A DNA stretch of 64,000 bases from Gulosibacter sp. 10. Its GTDB lineage: Bacteria; Actinomycetota; Actinomycetes; Actinomycetales; Microbacteriaceae. The notes below the pieces were generated by a model, which ran no database searches, had not been told where the DNA came from, and saw nothing but the letters and a program-made list of their open reading frames with translations. Positions 54,017 through 62,020 of this stretch are shown one piece after another (within the stretch, counting starts at the first letter, position 1; each line of letters opens with the position of its first letter). The DNA is taken from NCBI RefSeq assembly GCF_900163695.1, contig NZ_FUIC01000014.1, positions 62,001 through 126,000 of the forward strand. The letters run 5' to 3'. Made by a program: the position numbers and the translations under genes.

Positions 54017-54022
54017 ATCCTA
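54017..54022 (-). promoter_or_regulatory. -10 box of fur-katA, leaderless
   Basis: TAGGAT on the minus strand, 7 bases, then the ATG at 54009. A TTTTGA -35-like sequence 17 bases upstream lies inside the operator. Confidence 0.6.
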
Positions 54023-54027
54023 GCGTT

Positions 54028-54068
54028 GATTTGAATAGATCAAAAGACTGTTTTGATCTATTCAAATC
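54028..54068. promoter_or_regulatory. Perfect 18-bp inverted repeat, Fur-type operator
   Basis: GATTTGAATAGATCAAAA - GACTG - TTTTGATCTATTCAAATC, exact over 18 bases. Each half contains its own TTGA-N5-TCAA palindrome, the shape of a Fur-family box, so it is effectively two boxes in opposite orientation. It covers the fur -35 and lies about 52 bases before the divergent spermidine-synthase-like gene. Confidence 0.8.
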
Positions 54069-54119
54069 AGTGCACCCGGTCCGGGCGCCCCGGGGCCGTT
54101 CGGTGGCAGGATGGTGCGC

Positions 54120-54977
54120 ATGGCCAGGAAGCGACAGGACTCCGACCTCACCGTGACGCTCGCCTCCGGCCGGCGCGCCCAGGCCGCGAGGGACGGCTCG
54201 CGCATCACGCTCCTCGTGGACGGCACCCCGCAGTCCGAGGTGGACCTCGACGACCCCGAGTCCCTCGCGTTCGCCTACGTGCGCCACATGGGGCACGTGC
54301 TCGACCTCGCGTTCCCCGAGGGCCGGCGCATCACCGCGCTGCACCTCGGCGCGGGCGCGCTCACCCTCCCCCGCTTCATCGAGCACCGGCGCCCCGGATC
54401 CCGCCAGCAGGTGATCGAGCTCGAGCAGGACCTCGTGGAGTTCGTGCGCGCCGTCGCGCCGCTGCCGCAGCACGCCTCCATCCGCATGCGCTACGGCGAC
54501 GCCCGCGCCCAGCTCGACCGGCTCCCCCGCGGGCTCCGCGGCACGGTGGACGCGCTCGTCGTGGACGTGTTCTCGGGCGCGCAGACCCCCGGCCACGTCA
54601 CCACGCTCGAGTTCTTCGAGGCGCTGCGCGAGTTCCTGCAGCCCGAGGGCGTGCTGCTGGTCAACATCGCCGACGGCCACGACCTCCGCTTCGCGCGCGG
54701 CGAGATCGCGACCATCCGCGAGGCGATCGGCCCCGCGCTGCTCATCGCCGACCCGGCCGTGTTCAAGGGGCGCAGGTTCGGGAACATCGTCGCCGCCGCC
54801 TCCCCCGCGGGCCTCGACCTGCCCGGCCTGGCCCGGCTCGTAGCGAGCGGCTTCCCGCCCGCGAGCGTCCACGACGACGTCCGCGCGGAGCGCTGGCTCG
54901 GCGGCGCGGCGCCGGTGCGAGATGCCGACGCGACGGATTCGCCGCTGCCGGGCGACGTCTTCGGCGACCGCTCCTGA
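54120..54977 (+). CDS. Spermidine-synthase-like SAM-fold protein
   Basis: 285 residues from ATG 54120 (AGG nine bases upstream; ATG 54111 is possible). It has a Rossmann fold with motif I LHLGAGALTLPRF, acidic strand-2 end VIELEQDLVEF, MRYGDARAQL and DALVVDVFSGAQTP. These match the spermidine synthase/methyltransferase fold, but the family of short actinobacterial members without a demonstrated polyamine activity is likelier than a true SpeE. It is divergent from fur and shares its operator region, so peroxide-linked expression is possible. Confidence 0.75.
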   Translation: MARKRQDSDLTVTLASGRRAQAARDGSRITLLVDGTPQSEVDLDDPESLAFAYVRHMGHVLDLAFPEGRRITALHLGAGALTLPRFIEHRRPGSRQQVIELEQDLVEFVRAVAPLPQHASIRMRYGDARAQLDRLPRGLRGTVDALVVDVFSGAQTPGHVTTLEFFEALREFLQPEGVLLVNIADGHDLRFARGEIATIREAIGPALLIADPAVFKGRRFGNIVAAASPAGLDLPGLARLVASGFPPASVHDDVRAERWLGGAAPVRDADATDSPLPGDVFGDRS

Positions 54978-54982
54978 CCCCG

Positions 54983-54994
54983 CCCCGCGCGGGG
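54983..54994. terminator. GC palindrome after the spermidine-synthase-like gene
   Basis: CCCCGCGCGGGG six bases past the stop. The surrounding sequence CTGACCCCG(C/T)CCCGCGC recurs about 60 bases later near 55035, making two imperfect direct copies in the 168-bp gap. Confidence 0.4.
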
Positions 54995-55132
54995 CCCGGG
55001 GTGTGCCCACGGCGGGTGGGAACGTCGCGGGGTCTGACCCCGTCCCGCGCCGGGCGCGGCCCCTCCCCCGCCGGAACCGACGGGATCCGTGCCACCCCGC
55101 GCGCATTGCGGGATTTCCGCACCCCGAATCGC

Positions 55133-55138
55133 TACCCT
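55133..55138 (+). promoter_or_regulatory. -10 box of TPR gene, leaderless
   Basis: TACCCT, 7 bases, then GTG 55146. Confidence 0.5.
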
Positions 55139-55145
55139 CGGTCTC

Positions 55146-55712
55146 GTGTCTGATTCCCCGATCATCCTTGGCTACGACCCCGAGACGCTGCGCGAGCGCA
55201 TCGACGCGGATGCGGCTGCCACGCGCCTCGAGGAAATCGGCAAGTTCCGCTCGCTGCCCGCGCTGAACGAGCAGGTGGCGCTCCTGCGCATGCTCGGCCG
55301 CCTGGACGAGGCCTTCGAGAAGGCGCAGGCCGCCTGCCGCCAGTCCCGCTTCACCGGCTCGCGCGAGGACTCGCTCGCGGCGCGCGTGCGCCGCGCGCAG
55401 GTCGAGCAGTTCCGCGGCAAGCTCGACGTCGCGCTCAACGAGCTCACGAGCTGCGTGGACGAGGCCGCGGCCCACGACTGGAGCGCGCTCGCGGGCTTCG
55501 CGCTGCAGCACCGGGGCAAGGTCTACCACGACCTCGGCCGCTTCGAGGAGGCCCTCGCCGACTTCGAGCGCGCGCTCAAGTACCGCGAGACCGACGGCAC
55601 CCCGCAGGACCAGCTCGAATCCACGAAGTTCGCGATCAAGGTCATGCGGGCCAAGCTCGAGGGCGCCGCGCCCGAGTCCTTCGACGAGCCCATCCGCTCG
55701 ATCGACAACTAG
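55146..55712 (+). CDS. Tetratricopeptide-repeat protein
   Basis: 188 residues from GTG 55146 (a longer frame upstream would cross the promoter). At least three TPR-like helix pairs can be traced: LNEQVALLRMLGRLDEAFEK, RRAQVEQFRGKLDVALNELT and LQHRGKVYHDLGRFEEALAD followed by FERALKYRE. Soluble, no signal peptide. Such repeats bind partner proteins; the partner is unknown. It lies 8 bases before a SprT-like gene, so the two are likely co-transcribed. Confidence 0.85.
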   Translation: MSDSPIILGYDPETLRERIDADAAATRLEEIGKFRSLPALNEQVALLRMLGRLDEAFEKAQAACRQSRFTGSREDSLAARVRRAQVEQFRGKLDVALNELTSCVDEAAAHDWSALAGFALQHRGKVYHDLGRFEEALADFERALKYRETDGTPQDQLESTKFAIKVMRAKLEGAAPESFDEPIRSIDN

Positions 55713-55720
55713 CGCCGCCC

Positions 55721-56176
55721 GTGGCGGATCTCGAGCGGGTGCGGGCGCTCGCGGAGCGGCTCATCGCCGAGCACCTCGACGACTCCTGGTCCTTCGACTA
55801 CGACCGCGCCAAGACGCGCGCGGGGATGTGCGACTACGCCCGACGCCGCATCACGGTCTCGCGCTACCTCACCGCCATGGAGCCCGAGGAGCAGGTGCGG
55901 CAGACGCTGCTCCACGAGCTCGGGCACGCCCTCGCGGGGCCCGGGGCGGGGCACGGCCCCGAGTGGCGGCGCATCGCCGCGGAGCTCGGCTACGTCGGCG
56001 GCCGCACCCACGACGGCCGCGTCGCGAGCGAGTACGCGCGCTGGATCGGCACCTGCCCGAACGAGCACCGCATCTACCGCTTCCGCCGCCCCGGGCAGCG
56101 CGCGATGTCCTGCGCGCGCTGCTCCCGCGGCTTCGACCGCCGCTTCCTCATCCGCTGGAGCGAGCGCGAGCGCTGA
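55721..56176 (+). CDS. SprT-like zinc metalloprotease
   Basis: 151 residues from GTG 55721. The active site is LLHELGHALAGPGAGHGPEW (HExxH plus the third His), and a C-terminal zinc-ribbon-like segment CPNEH...SCARC follows near residues 111-133. This is the SprT/Spartan-like domain, whose eukaryotic relatives cleave DNA-protein crosslinks; the bacterial role is not established. Downstream partner of the TPR gene. Confidence 0.88.
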   Translation: MADLERVRALAERLIAEHLDDSWSFDYDRAKTRAGMCDYARRRITVSRYLTAMEPEEQVRQTLLHELGHALAGPGAGHGPEWRRIAAELGYVGGRTHDGRVASEYARWIGTCPNEHRIYRFRRPGQRAMSCARCSRGFDRRFLIRWSERER

Positions 56177-56237
56177 CCTCGGCGCGGCGCGGCGATAGGA
56201 TCGCCAGGTCAGTCCCCGCCCGCATCGAAGGAGCCGC

Positions 56238-57317
56238 GTGAGCGCACCACAGCAGACCCCGACGCCGCTGCACGACCCCGAGCGCATCCATTTCGGCTCG
56301 GACAACTACGCCGGCGCGCATCCCCTCGTGCTCGAGGCGCTGGCCCGCGCCAACGGCGGCCACGTCCCCGGCTACGGCGGCGACCCGTACACGGAGCGGC
56401 TGCGCGAGCTGGTGCGCGAGCGCTTCGGCGAGCGGGCCGAGGTGTTCCCGGTGTTCAACGGCACGGGCGCGAACGTCGTGGCGCTCCAGGCCCTGACGCC
56501 CCGCTGGGGCGGGGTGCTCGCCGCCGCGAGCGCGCACATCAACACCGACGAGCAGGGCGCGCCCGAGCGCGTCGGCGGGCTGAAGATCCTCGGGCTGCCC
56601 ACGGAGACCGGGAGGCTCGAGCCCGAGCAGGTCGCCGGGGCGGCCGCGGCCGCCGACCCGGACGATCCGCACCGCGCGTATCCGCACGTGCTCTCCTTCT
56701 CGAACTCCACCGAGTTCGGCACCGTGTACTCCGCCGAGCAGGCCCGCGCGCTCGTCGCCGCCGCGAAGGAGGCGGGCATGCTCGTGCACCTCGACGGCTC
56801 GCGCATCGCGAACGCCGCGGCCGCGAACGGCCTCGGCCTGGCGGAGGCCGTCGAAGGCGCCGACGTCGTCTCACTGGGCGGCACGAAGAACGGCGGGCTC
56901 ATCGCCGAGGCGGTCGTGGTGCGGGAGCCGGATGCCGTGCGCGGCGTCGAGCACATCCGCAAGTTCTCGATGCAGCTCGCCTCGAAGCAGCGGTTCATCG
57001 CGGCGCAGCTGCTCGCCCTGTACGAGGGCGACCTGTGGCTCGAGAACGCCCGGCACGCGAATCGCCAGGCGCGGCGGCTCGCGGAGGCGCTGCGCGGGGC
57101 CCCGGGCTGCGAGGTGCCGCTGCCGGTCGAGGCGAACGCGGTCTTCGCGCGGCTCGAGCCGGGGGTGGCCGACGCCGTCCGGGCCCGGGGCATCGGCTTC
57201 TACGACTGGCCGGCGCTGCCCGGCGTCGTGCGGCTCATGACCGCGTGGGACACGCCGGACTCCGCGATCGAGCGGCTGGTCGAGGAGATCGGCCGGGCGC
57301 GCGCGGCCCGCCGATAG
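56238..57317 (+). CDS. Low-specificity L-threonine aldolase
   Basis: PLP enzyme splitting L-threonine to glycine and acetaldehyde. It has 359 residues from GTG 56238 (AAGGAG upstream; -10 TAGGAT at 56196-56201). The Schiff-base lysine lies in SLGGTKNGGL; other landmarks are FGSDNYAGAHPLVLEAL, HINTDEQGAPE and HLDGSRIANAA. Fold-type I, cytoplasmic. Other beta-hydroxy-amino-acid aldolases of the same family cannot be excluded. Confidence 0.9.
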   Translation: MSAPQQTPTPLHDPERIHFGSDNYAGAHPLVLEALARANGGHVPGYGGDPYTERLRELVRERFGERAEVFPVFNGTGANVVALQALTPRWGGVLAAASAHINTDEQGAPERVGGLKILGLPTETGRLEPEQVAGAAAAADPDDPHRAYPHVLSFSNSTEFGTVYSAEQARALVAAAKEAGMLVHLDGSRIANAAAANGLGLAEAVEGADVVSLGGTKNGGLIAEAVVVREPDAVRGVEHIRKFSMQLASKQRFIAAQLLALYEGDLWLENARHANRQARRLAEALRGAPGCEVPLPVEANAVFARLEPGVADAVRARGIGFYDWPALPGVVRLMTAWDTPDSAIERLVEEIGRARAARR

Positions 57318-57387
57318 GGCGCGCCCGCGGGGATCGCAGGCGACGCCGGTTAGGCTGACCTCGATCCGCCAACACGAAGGGCTAGCA

Positions 57388-58341
57388 GTGTCGCTTCCGC
57401 ACATCACCACTCCGCACATCCGTACGCACGTCACCTACCGCCACGCGATCGACGCGTTGCGCCGGGCTCTGCTCGAGGACGTCGACCCCTCGCAGGACTT
57501 CCCGCGCGAGATCCTGCCGCTCCAGGACGGCAGGCAGCTGCTGTTCATGCCCTCGGAGACCTCGCGCTGGGTCGGCTCGAAGCTGATCTCGGTGAACCCG
57601 GGCAACACCCGCCGCAACATCGAGCGGGTGCAGGGCGTCTACCTGCTCATGGACGCGGAGACGACCACGCCGCGGGTGATCATCGACGGGCACGAGCTCA
57701 CCTCCCTGCGAGGGGGCGCGCTGTCGGCGCTCGTCGCCGATCTGCTGCTGCCGCGGGAGCCGGAGCGGCTGCTGCTGTTCGGCTACGGCACGCAGGCGCG
57801 GTCGCACGTGCTCGCGCTCAAGGAGGTCCGCCCCACGCTCGAACGCATCGTGGTCGACGGCCGCGACGACCGCAAGGCCGAGATGTTCGCGGCGAACGCC
57901 TCCGAGCACGGCTGGTTCGCCCGCACGGGCCACGCCGTGGACCGATCGGTCACGGTGCCCGGCTCCGACGTGATCGTATGCGCGACGGGCGCGCACGAGC
58001 CGCTCTTCGACTCGGAGCACGTGCGCCCCGGCACGCTCGTGATCGCGGTGGGCTCGCACAACCGCGACCACCGCGAGGTCGACTCGGCGCTCATCGCCCG
58101 CTCCAACGTCGTCGTCGAGGACGTGGACACGGCCCTGCGCGAGGCCGGCGACATCGTCCTCGCCATCGAGGAGGGCGTGTTCGACGCCGAGCGGCTCATC
58201 CCGATGCGCGATCTGCTCACCGGCGCGCGGAGGATCGACCGCTCGAAGCCGACCGTGCTGAAGACGGTGGGCATGTCGTGGCAGGACCTCGTCGTGGCCG
58301 GCGAGATCTACGAGCGCGTGCCCAAGTCGGCGCTCCGCTGA
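57388..58341 (+). CDS. Ornithine cyclodeaminase / mu-crystallin family protein
   Basis: 317 residues from GTG 57388 (GAAGGG upstream; -10 TAGGCT at 57351-57356). The Rossmann nucleotide site is LLFGYGTQARSHVLALKEV, preceded by the substrate-domain LTSLRGGALSALVADLL. The family includes ornithine cyclodeaminase, alanine dehydrogenase and imine reductases; which one applies cannot be decided from sequence alone. Confidence 0.87.
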   Translation: MSLPHITTPHIRTHVTYRHAIDALRRALLEDVDPSQDFPREILPLQDGRQLLFMPSETSRWVGSKLISVNPGNTRRNIERVQGVYLLMDAETTTPRVIIDGHELTSLRGGALSALVADLLLPREPERLLLFGYGTQARSHVLALKEVRPTLERIVVDGRDDRKAEMFAANASEHGWFARTGHAVDRSVTVPGSDVIVCATGAHEPLFDSEHVRPGTLVIAVGSHNRDHREVDSALIARSNVVVEDVDTALREAGDIVLAIEEGVFDAERLIPMRDLLTGARRIDRSKPTVLKTVGMSWQDLVVAGEIYERVPKSALR

Positions 58342-58480
58342 GCTCCGCGCGGACGAGGCGGCCCCGGGATGCCGGGGCCGCCTCGCGTTTCCGCGCGCTC
58401 CGGGGGCGCCGCGGGCGCGCGGTCGCCCCGCGATGTCGCCGGAGCGGGGATACTGGAGTCACCGGCGGAAGGGGGCGCGG

Positions 58481-59002
58481 ATGGCGATCCGGTACTGGCT
58501 GATCGTGCAGCCGCTCGACCGCGCCCGGGAGCTCGTCGAGCTCGGCGCGGCGCAGGTGCCGCGCGGGGATCGCGAGCCGCTCGATCGGATGCGCCCCGCG
58601 GACGGGGTCGTGCTGTACTGCCCCCGCACGAGCAATCCCGACGGCGAGCCGCTGCGCGCCGCGGTCCAGGCCGGCCGGGTGGTCTCCGAGGAGCCCTACC
58701 AGGCGGGCACGCCCGGGCGCTCGCCGTGGCGGGTGGACGTCGACTGGCTGCCGGAGGCGAGGATCGCGCCCATCCGACCGCTGCGCGACCTGCTGGAGCT
58801 GACCCGGAGCACGGCGTTCTGGGGCGAGCGGCTGCGGCCCGGCTGGGTCGAGCTCTCGCGCCGCGACTTCGAGATCCTCGAGGACGCGGTGCGACGGCCC
58901 GCGCCGGACCCGAGCCGGTTCATGCTGCGCGCCCTGCGGGATCGGCCGGCGGGCGAGGGTCCCGCGGATCCGGGCGCGGACCGGCCCCGCCTCATCCGCT
59001 AG
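58481..59002 (+). CDS. EVE-domain protein (UPF0310-like)
   Basis: 173 residues from ATG 58481 (GGAAGGGGG upstream). The opening IRYWLIVQPLDRARELVELG, VVLYCPRTSNPDGEPLRAA, GRVVSEEPYQ and PWRVDVDWL ... API-PLRDLLEL follow the EVE/UPF0310 pattern. EVE domains are PUA-like and bind modified bases in RNA or DNA in studied cases. No neighbouring methyltransferase or restriction gene is present, so the partner is unknown. A C-terminal Pro/Arg-rich tail of about 30 residues is extra. Confidence 0.8.
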   Translation: MAIRYWLIVQPLDRARELVELGAAQVPRGDREPLDRMRPADGVVLYCPRTSNPDGEPLRAAVQAGRVVSEEPYQAGTPGRSPWRVDVDWLPEARIAPIRPLRDLLELTRSTAFWGERLRPGWVELSRRDFEILEDAVRRPAPDPSRFMLRALRDRPAGEGPADPGADRPRLIR

Positions 59003-59035
59003 CCGCGCCCCGCATCCGGGGCCCGGCGGGCGCGG

Positions 59036-59575
59036 CTACCAGGCCGCGACGTGGCCGATCGCCGCGCGGAGGATCTTGCCCCGCCCGCCCTCGAGCTCGT
59101 CGAGCAGGTCGGGGTCGCGCGCCTGCTCGGGGGTCACCCAGGTGACCTCGAGGGCGTCCTGGCGCGGTTCGCACTCCCCCGTCACCGGCACGAGGTACTC
59201 GAGCGCCACCGCGTGCTGGCGCTCGTCGTGCAGCTCGGTCACGGGCATCGGAGAGAACTCGGCGATCGTGAACGGGGCGAGCGAGACGGGCAGCTGGGGG
59301 AAGGCCATCGCGCCGAGGTCCTTCTCGAGGTGGCGCAGCAGCGCGCCGCGCAGGTTCTCGCCGTACTGCACCCGTCCGGAGACGAAGGTGCGGGTGATCA
59401 TGCCCTCGCTGTTGGCCCGCAGCAGCAGGCCGAAGTGCTCGATCCTGCCCATGCCGTCGACGCGCACCGGGATCGCCTCGACGTAGAGGATCGGCACGCG
59501 GCGTCGGATGAGTGCGAGCTCGTCCTCGCTCATCCAGCCTGACGAGGATTCGGGGTCCGGGGTGCGCACGCTCAT
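59036..59575 (-). CDS. DUF4916 NUDIX-like protein
   Basis: 179 residues from ATG 59575. NUDIX-like fold with a degenerate signature: SGRVQYGENLRGALLRHLEK keeps the G-x5-E spacing, but the catalytic REUxEExGU is RHLEKDLG, losing the first glutamate and one of the EE pair. Typical DUF4916 phrases are SEDELALIRRRVPILYVEAI and HDERQHAVALEYLVPVTGEC. It is probably not an active NUDIX hydrolase of the normal type. A CACAAT -10-like box lies 6 bases before the ATG. Confidence 0.85.
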   Translation of the reverse strand: MSVRTPDPESSSGWMSEDELALIRRRVPILYVEAIPVRVDGMGRIEHFGLLLRANSEGMITRTFVSGRVQYGENLRGALLRHLEKDLGAMAFPQLPVSLAPFTIAEFSPMPVTELHDERQHAVALEYLVPVTGECEPRQDALEVTWVTPEQARDPDLLDELEGGRGKILRAAIGHVAAW

Positions 59576-59689
59576 AGCCTCATTGTGCCGCATCCTCCCG
59601 GGCAGTTCCCCCGGCCCCGGCGGCGCGGCAGTGCGCGGCGAGGGACTGCGGAACCGCCCCCGCCGCGAACGGGGCGCGGCCCGGACCGG

Positions 59690-61153
59690 TCAGACCCGGA
59701 TGAGGGCGAGCGCGCGGTCCCGCACCGCGGCCATCGTCGCCTCGTCCGCGGCCTCGACGTTGAGCCGCAGCAGCGGCTCGGTGTTCGAGGAGCGGATGTT
59801 CGCCCACCACCAGCCGCCCGCGCCGTCGGCGCCTTCCCCGCCGGAGACGCTGGAGAAGGTCAGCCCGTCGAACTCGTCGAGCGTCACGTCCGGGCGCGAG
59901 CCGAACTCCGCGACCAGGCGCTCGAACGCGGCCGGCGCATCCGTCACCGTCGAGTTGATCTCGCCGGAGGCCGGGTAGGGCGTGTGCCGCGCCGCGAGCG
60001 CCGACACGGGCTCGCCGCCCCCGCCCACCGCCGCGAGCACGTGCATCGCGGCGAGCATGCCGTTGTCCGCGCCCCAGAAGTCGCGGAAGTAGTAGTGGGC
60101 CGAGTGCTCGCCGCCGAACACGGCGCCGGTCGCGGCCATCTCCGCCTTGATGAGCGAGTGGCCGACGCGCGTGCGGACCGCGACGGCCCCCGCGCGCTCG
60201 ATGGTCTCCGCGACGTGCCTGCTCGTCAGCAGGTTGTGGATCACGTGGATGTCGCGCTCCCCCGCCTCGGCCGCGCGGACGATCTCGCGCTCGGCGACGA
60301 TCGCGCACACCGCGGAGGGCGAGACGGGGCGGCCCCGCTCGTCCACGACGAAGCAGCGGTCCGCATCGCCGTCGAAGGCCAGCCCGAGATCGGCGCCCTC
60401 CTCGACCACCCGGCGCTGCAGGTCGACGAGGTTCTTCGGGTCGAGCGGGTTGGCCTCGTGGTTGGGGAACGCGCCGTCGAGCTCGAAGTACATCGGCACG
60501 ATCTCGAGGGGCAGCTTGGGCAGCTCCGCGGCCGCGCCGAGCACGGCCGGGACCGTGAGGCCGCCCATGCCGTTCGCGGCGTCCACGACGATCTTCAGCG
60601 GACGGATGGCCGAGAGGTCGACGAGCTCGCGCAGGTGGAGCGCGTACTCCGTCAGCACGTCGATGCGCCGCTCCGCGCCCTCCGCCGCCGCGGCGGGGAC
60701 GCCCTCGGCGAGGTAGCGCTCGGCGCGGTCCCGGATCGCGCCGAGTCCGGTGTCGAAGGAGATGCCGCGCGCGCCCGCCCGCGAGATCTTGATGCCGTTG
60801 TACGAGGCCGGGTTGTGCGAGGCGGTGAACATCGCCGCGGCGGCGCCCCTGCTGCCCGAGACGAAGTAGTTCATGTCGGTAGAGCACAGGCCGAGGTGCA
60901 CCGCGTCGGCGCCGCGCGCCCGCGCGCCGCGCGCGAAGGCGGCCGCGTAGGCGGGGCTCGAGTCCCGCATGTCGTGGCCGATGACGAGTTCCGCGCCCGC
61001 GAGCTCGAGCTCGTCGACGGCGGCGGCGCCGAGCGCCGCGACGAGCGGCTCGGTGAGGGTGTCTCCCACGAGGCCCCGGATGTCGTAGTTCTTGACCACG
61101 CTCCGCGGGTCGCCCGCTTCGGCCGGATCGGCCGGGTGAATCGCAATGTGCAT
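59690..61153 (-). CDS. manB: Phosphomannomutase/phosphoglucomutase
   Basis: Interconverts mannose-6- and mannose-1-phosphate, feeding GDP-mannose for glycans and lipoglycans. The 487-residue product has the phosphoserine loop FTASHNPASYNGIK, metal loop FDGDADRCFVVDERG and the substrate loop VFGGEHSAHYYFRD. A TAGGTT -10 box lies 7 bases before the ATG. Adjacent DUF3499 and zincin-like genes match the conserved actinobacterial neighbourhood (Rv3257c-Rv3259 in M. tuberculosis). Confidence 0.93.
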   Translation of the reverse strand: MHIAIHPADPAEAGDPRSVVKNYDIRGLVGDTLTEPLVAALGAAAVDELELAGAELVIGHDMRDSSPAYAAAFARGARARGADAVHLGLCSTDMNYFVSGSRGAAAAMFTASHNPASYNGIKISRAGARGISFDTGLGAIRDRAERYLAEGVPAAAAEGAERRIDVLTEYALHLRELVDLSAIRPLKIVVDAANGMGGLTVPAVLGAAAELPKLPLEIVPMYFELDGAFPNHEANPLDPKNLVDLQRRVVEEGADLGLAFDGDADRCFVVDERGRPVSPSAVCAIVAEREIVRAAEAGERDIHVIHNLLTSRHVAETIERAGAVAVRTRVGHSLIKAEMAATGAVFGGEHSAHYYFRDFWGADNGMLAAMHVLAAVGGGGEPVSALAARHTPYPASGEINSTVTDAPAAFERLVAEFGSRPDVTLDEFDGLTFSSVSGGEGADGAGGWWWANIRSSNTEPLLRLNVEAADEATMAAVRDRALALIRV

Positions 61154-61160
61154 AGCTGCA

Positions 61161-61166
61161 AACCTA
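61161..61166 (-). promoter_or_regulatory. -10 box of manB, leaderless
   Basis: TAGGTT on the minus strand, 7 bases, then ATG at 61153. Confidence 0.5.
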
Positions 61167-61220
61167 CCGCGAACGGAACCCCGGGCGGGTCATCCGAAGG
61201 TCGCGGCCCGCGGCGCCCCG

Positions 61221-61454
61221 TCAGTCGAGAGCGCGGGCGTCGCCCGCGCCCGGCGCGATCGGCGTGGGCTTGACGAGGGTCCAGCCCTCGGGCACGGTCG
61301 TGCGGCCCGCGTGCAAGGCGCACAGGTCGTAGCTGTGCGGCTCCGATCGCACGGCGAGGGGCCCGACGGCGGCCATCCGGTCCTCGTAGTCGAAGGTGAG
61401 CGTGTACTCGGCGCGCCGGGAGCACGCCACCCGGCAGCAAGGACGAGAACGCAT
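61221..61454 (-). CDS. DUF3499 family protein
   Basis: A 77-residue protein from ATG 61454: MRSRPCCRVACSRRAEYTLT, then DLCALHAGRTTVPEGW. The Cys pairs (CCRVAC near the start, C of DLCALH) and the following His suggest a small zinc-binding fold. It is conserved across actinobacteria beside manB; function unknown. The frame stays open upstream for over 100 codons, but a TATCGT -10 box 7 bases before this ATG and the family's usual size fix the start. Confidence 0.88.
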   Translation of the reverse strand: MRSRPCCRVACSRRAEYTLTFDYEDRMAAVGPLAVRSEPHSYDLCALHAGRTTVPEGWTLVKPTPIAPGAGDARALD

Positions 61455-61461
61455 ACGCCCC

Positions 61462-61467
61462 ACGATA
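61462..61467 (-). promoter_or_regulatory. -10 box of the DUF3499 gene, leaderless
   Basis: TATCGT on the minus strand, 7 bases, then ATG at 61454. Confidence 0.5.
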
Positions 61468-61527
61468 GCGCGCCCGGCGCCGCGCCCCGGGCGGGAACAC
61501 GGCCGGGCGAGGGGACGGCCGCGGGGG

Positions 61528-61533
61528 TAGGCT
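61528..61533 (+). promoter_or_regulatory. -10 box of the zincin-like gene, leaderless
   Basis: TAGGCT, 6 bases, then ATG 61540. Confidence 0.5.
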
Positions 61534-61539
61534 TGGCGG

Positions 61540-61983
61540 ATGGTCCGTTCCCGCCGAAACCAGGGCATCCGCCGGTCTCGAGGCTCGCGCTCCCGGCACG
61601 GCCGGTCGCTGCGCTCGAGCGTGGCCGGTCCGCACCTGCCGCAGCTCACCGGGCGCATCCCCCGGTTCCACCAGGTGGTCGGCGAGACCCTCGGATTCCT
61701 CCGCGCCATGGCGCCCGACAAGATGCGCGGCGTGCGCGTCGGCGTCTCCTCGCTGCCGCCCCGCCAGGGCGAGGTCCGGCACGGCGGCGACGGCATGGCG
61801 CGCTGGCAGCTCGTCGACGACAGGACCGTCGTCGTCTACCGGGTGCCCATCGAGCGCTTCGCGCGGCTCTCGCTCTCGGACCCGCGGGATCAGATCGCCT
61901 ACCGCGAGTACGTCGAGCACCTCGTCATCCACGCCGTCGACGACCTCCTCGGCGGCGGCCTCGAGGAGTTCCTCGGCCACTAG
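61540..61983 (+). CDS. Zincin-like metallopeptidase-family protein without HExxH
   Basis: 147 residues, basic N-terminus (MVRSRRNQGIRRSRGSR). The position and general pattern match the small metallopeptidase-family protein that follows DUF3499 in actinobacteria (Rv3259-like). Where zincins have HExxH, this protein reads LVIHAVDDLLGGGLEEFLGH: the first His is present but the Glu and second His are not. It is probably not a peptidase. It is transcribed away from the DUF3499 gene. Confidence 0.7.
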   Translation: MVRSRRNQGIRRSRGSRSRHGRSLRSSVAGPHLPQLTGRIPRFHQVVGETLGFLRAMAPDKMRGVRVGVSSLPPRQGEVRHGGDGMARWQLVDDRTVVVYRVPIERFARLSLSDPRDQIAYREYVEHLVIHAVDDLLGGGLEEFLGH

Positions 61984-62020
61984 CGCGGTCGCCTGCGAAG
62001 CGGCCCGTCGGCCCATCCGC

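Noticed and set aside
54120-54977. True spermidine synthase speE
   Set aside because: It has the SAM-fold motifs but no adjacent polyamine genes and no clear match to the putrescine-binding segments.
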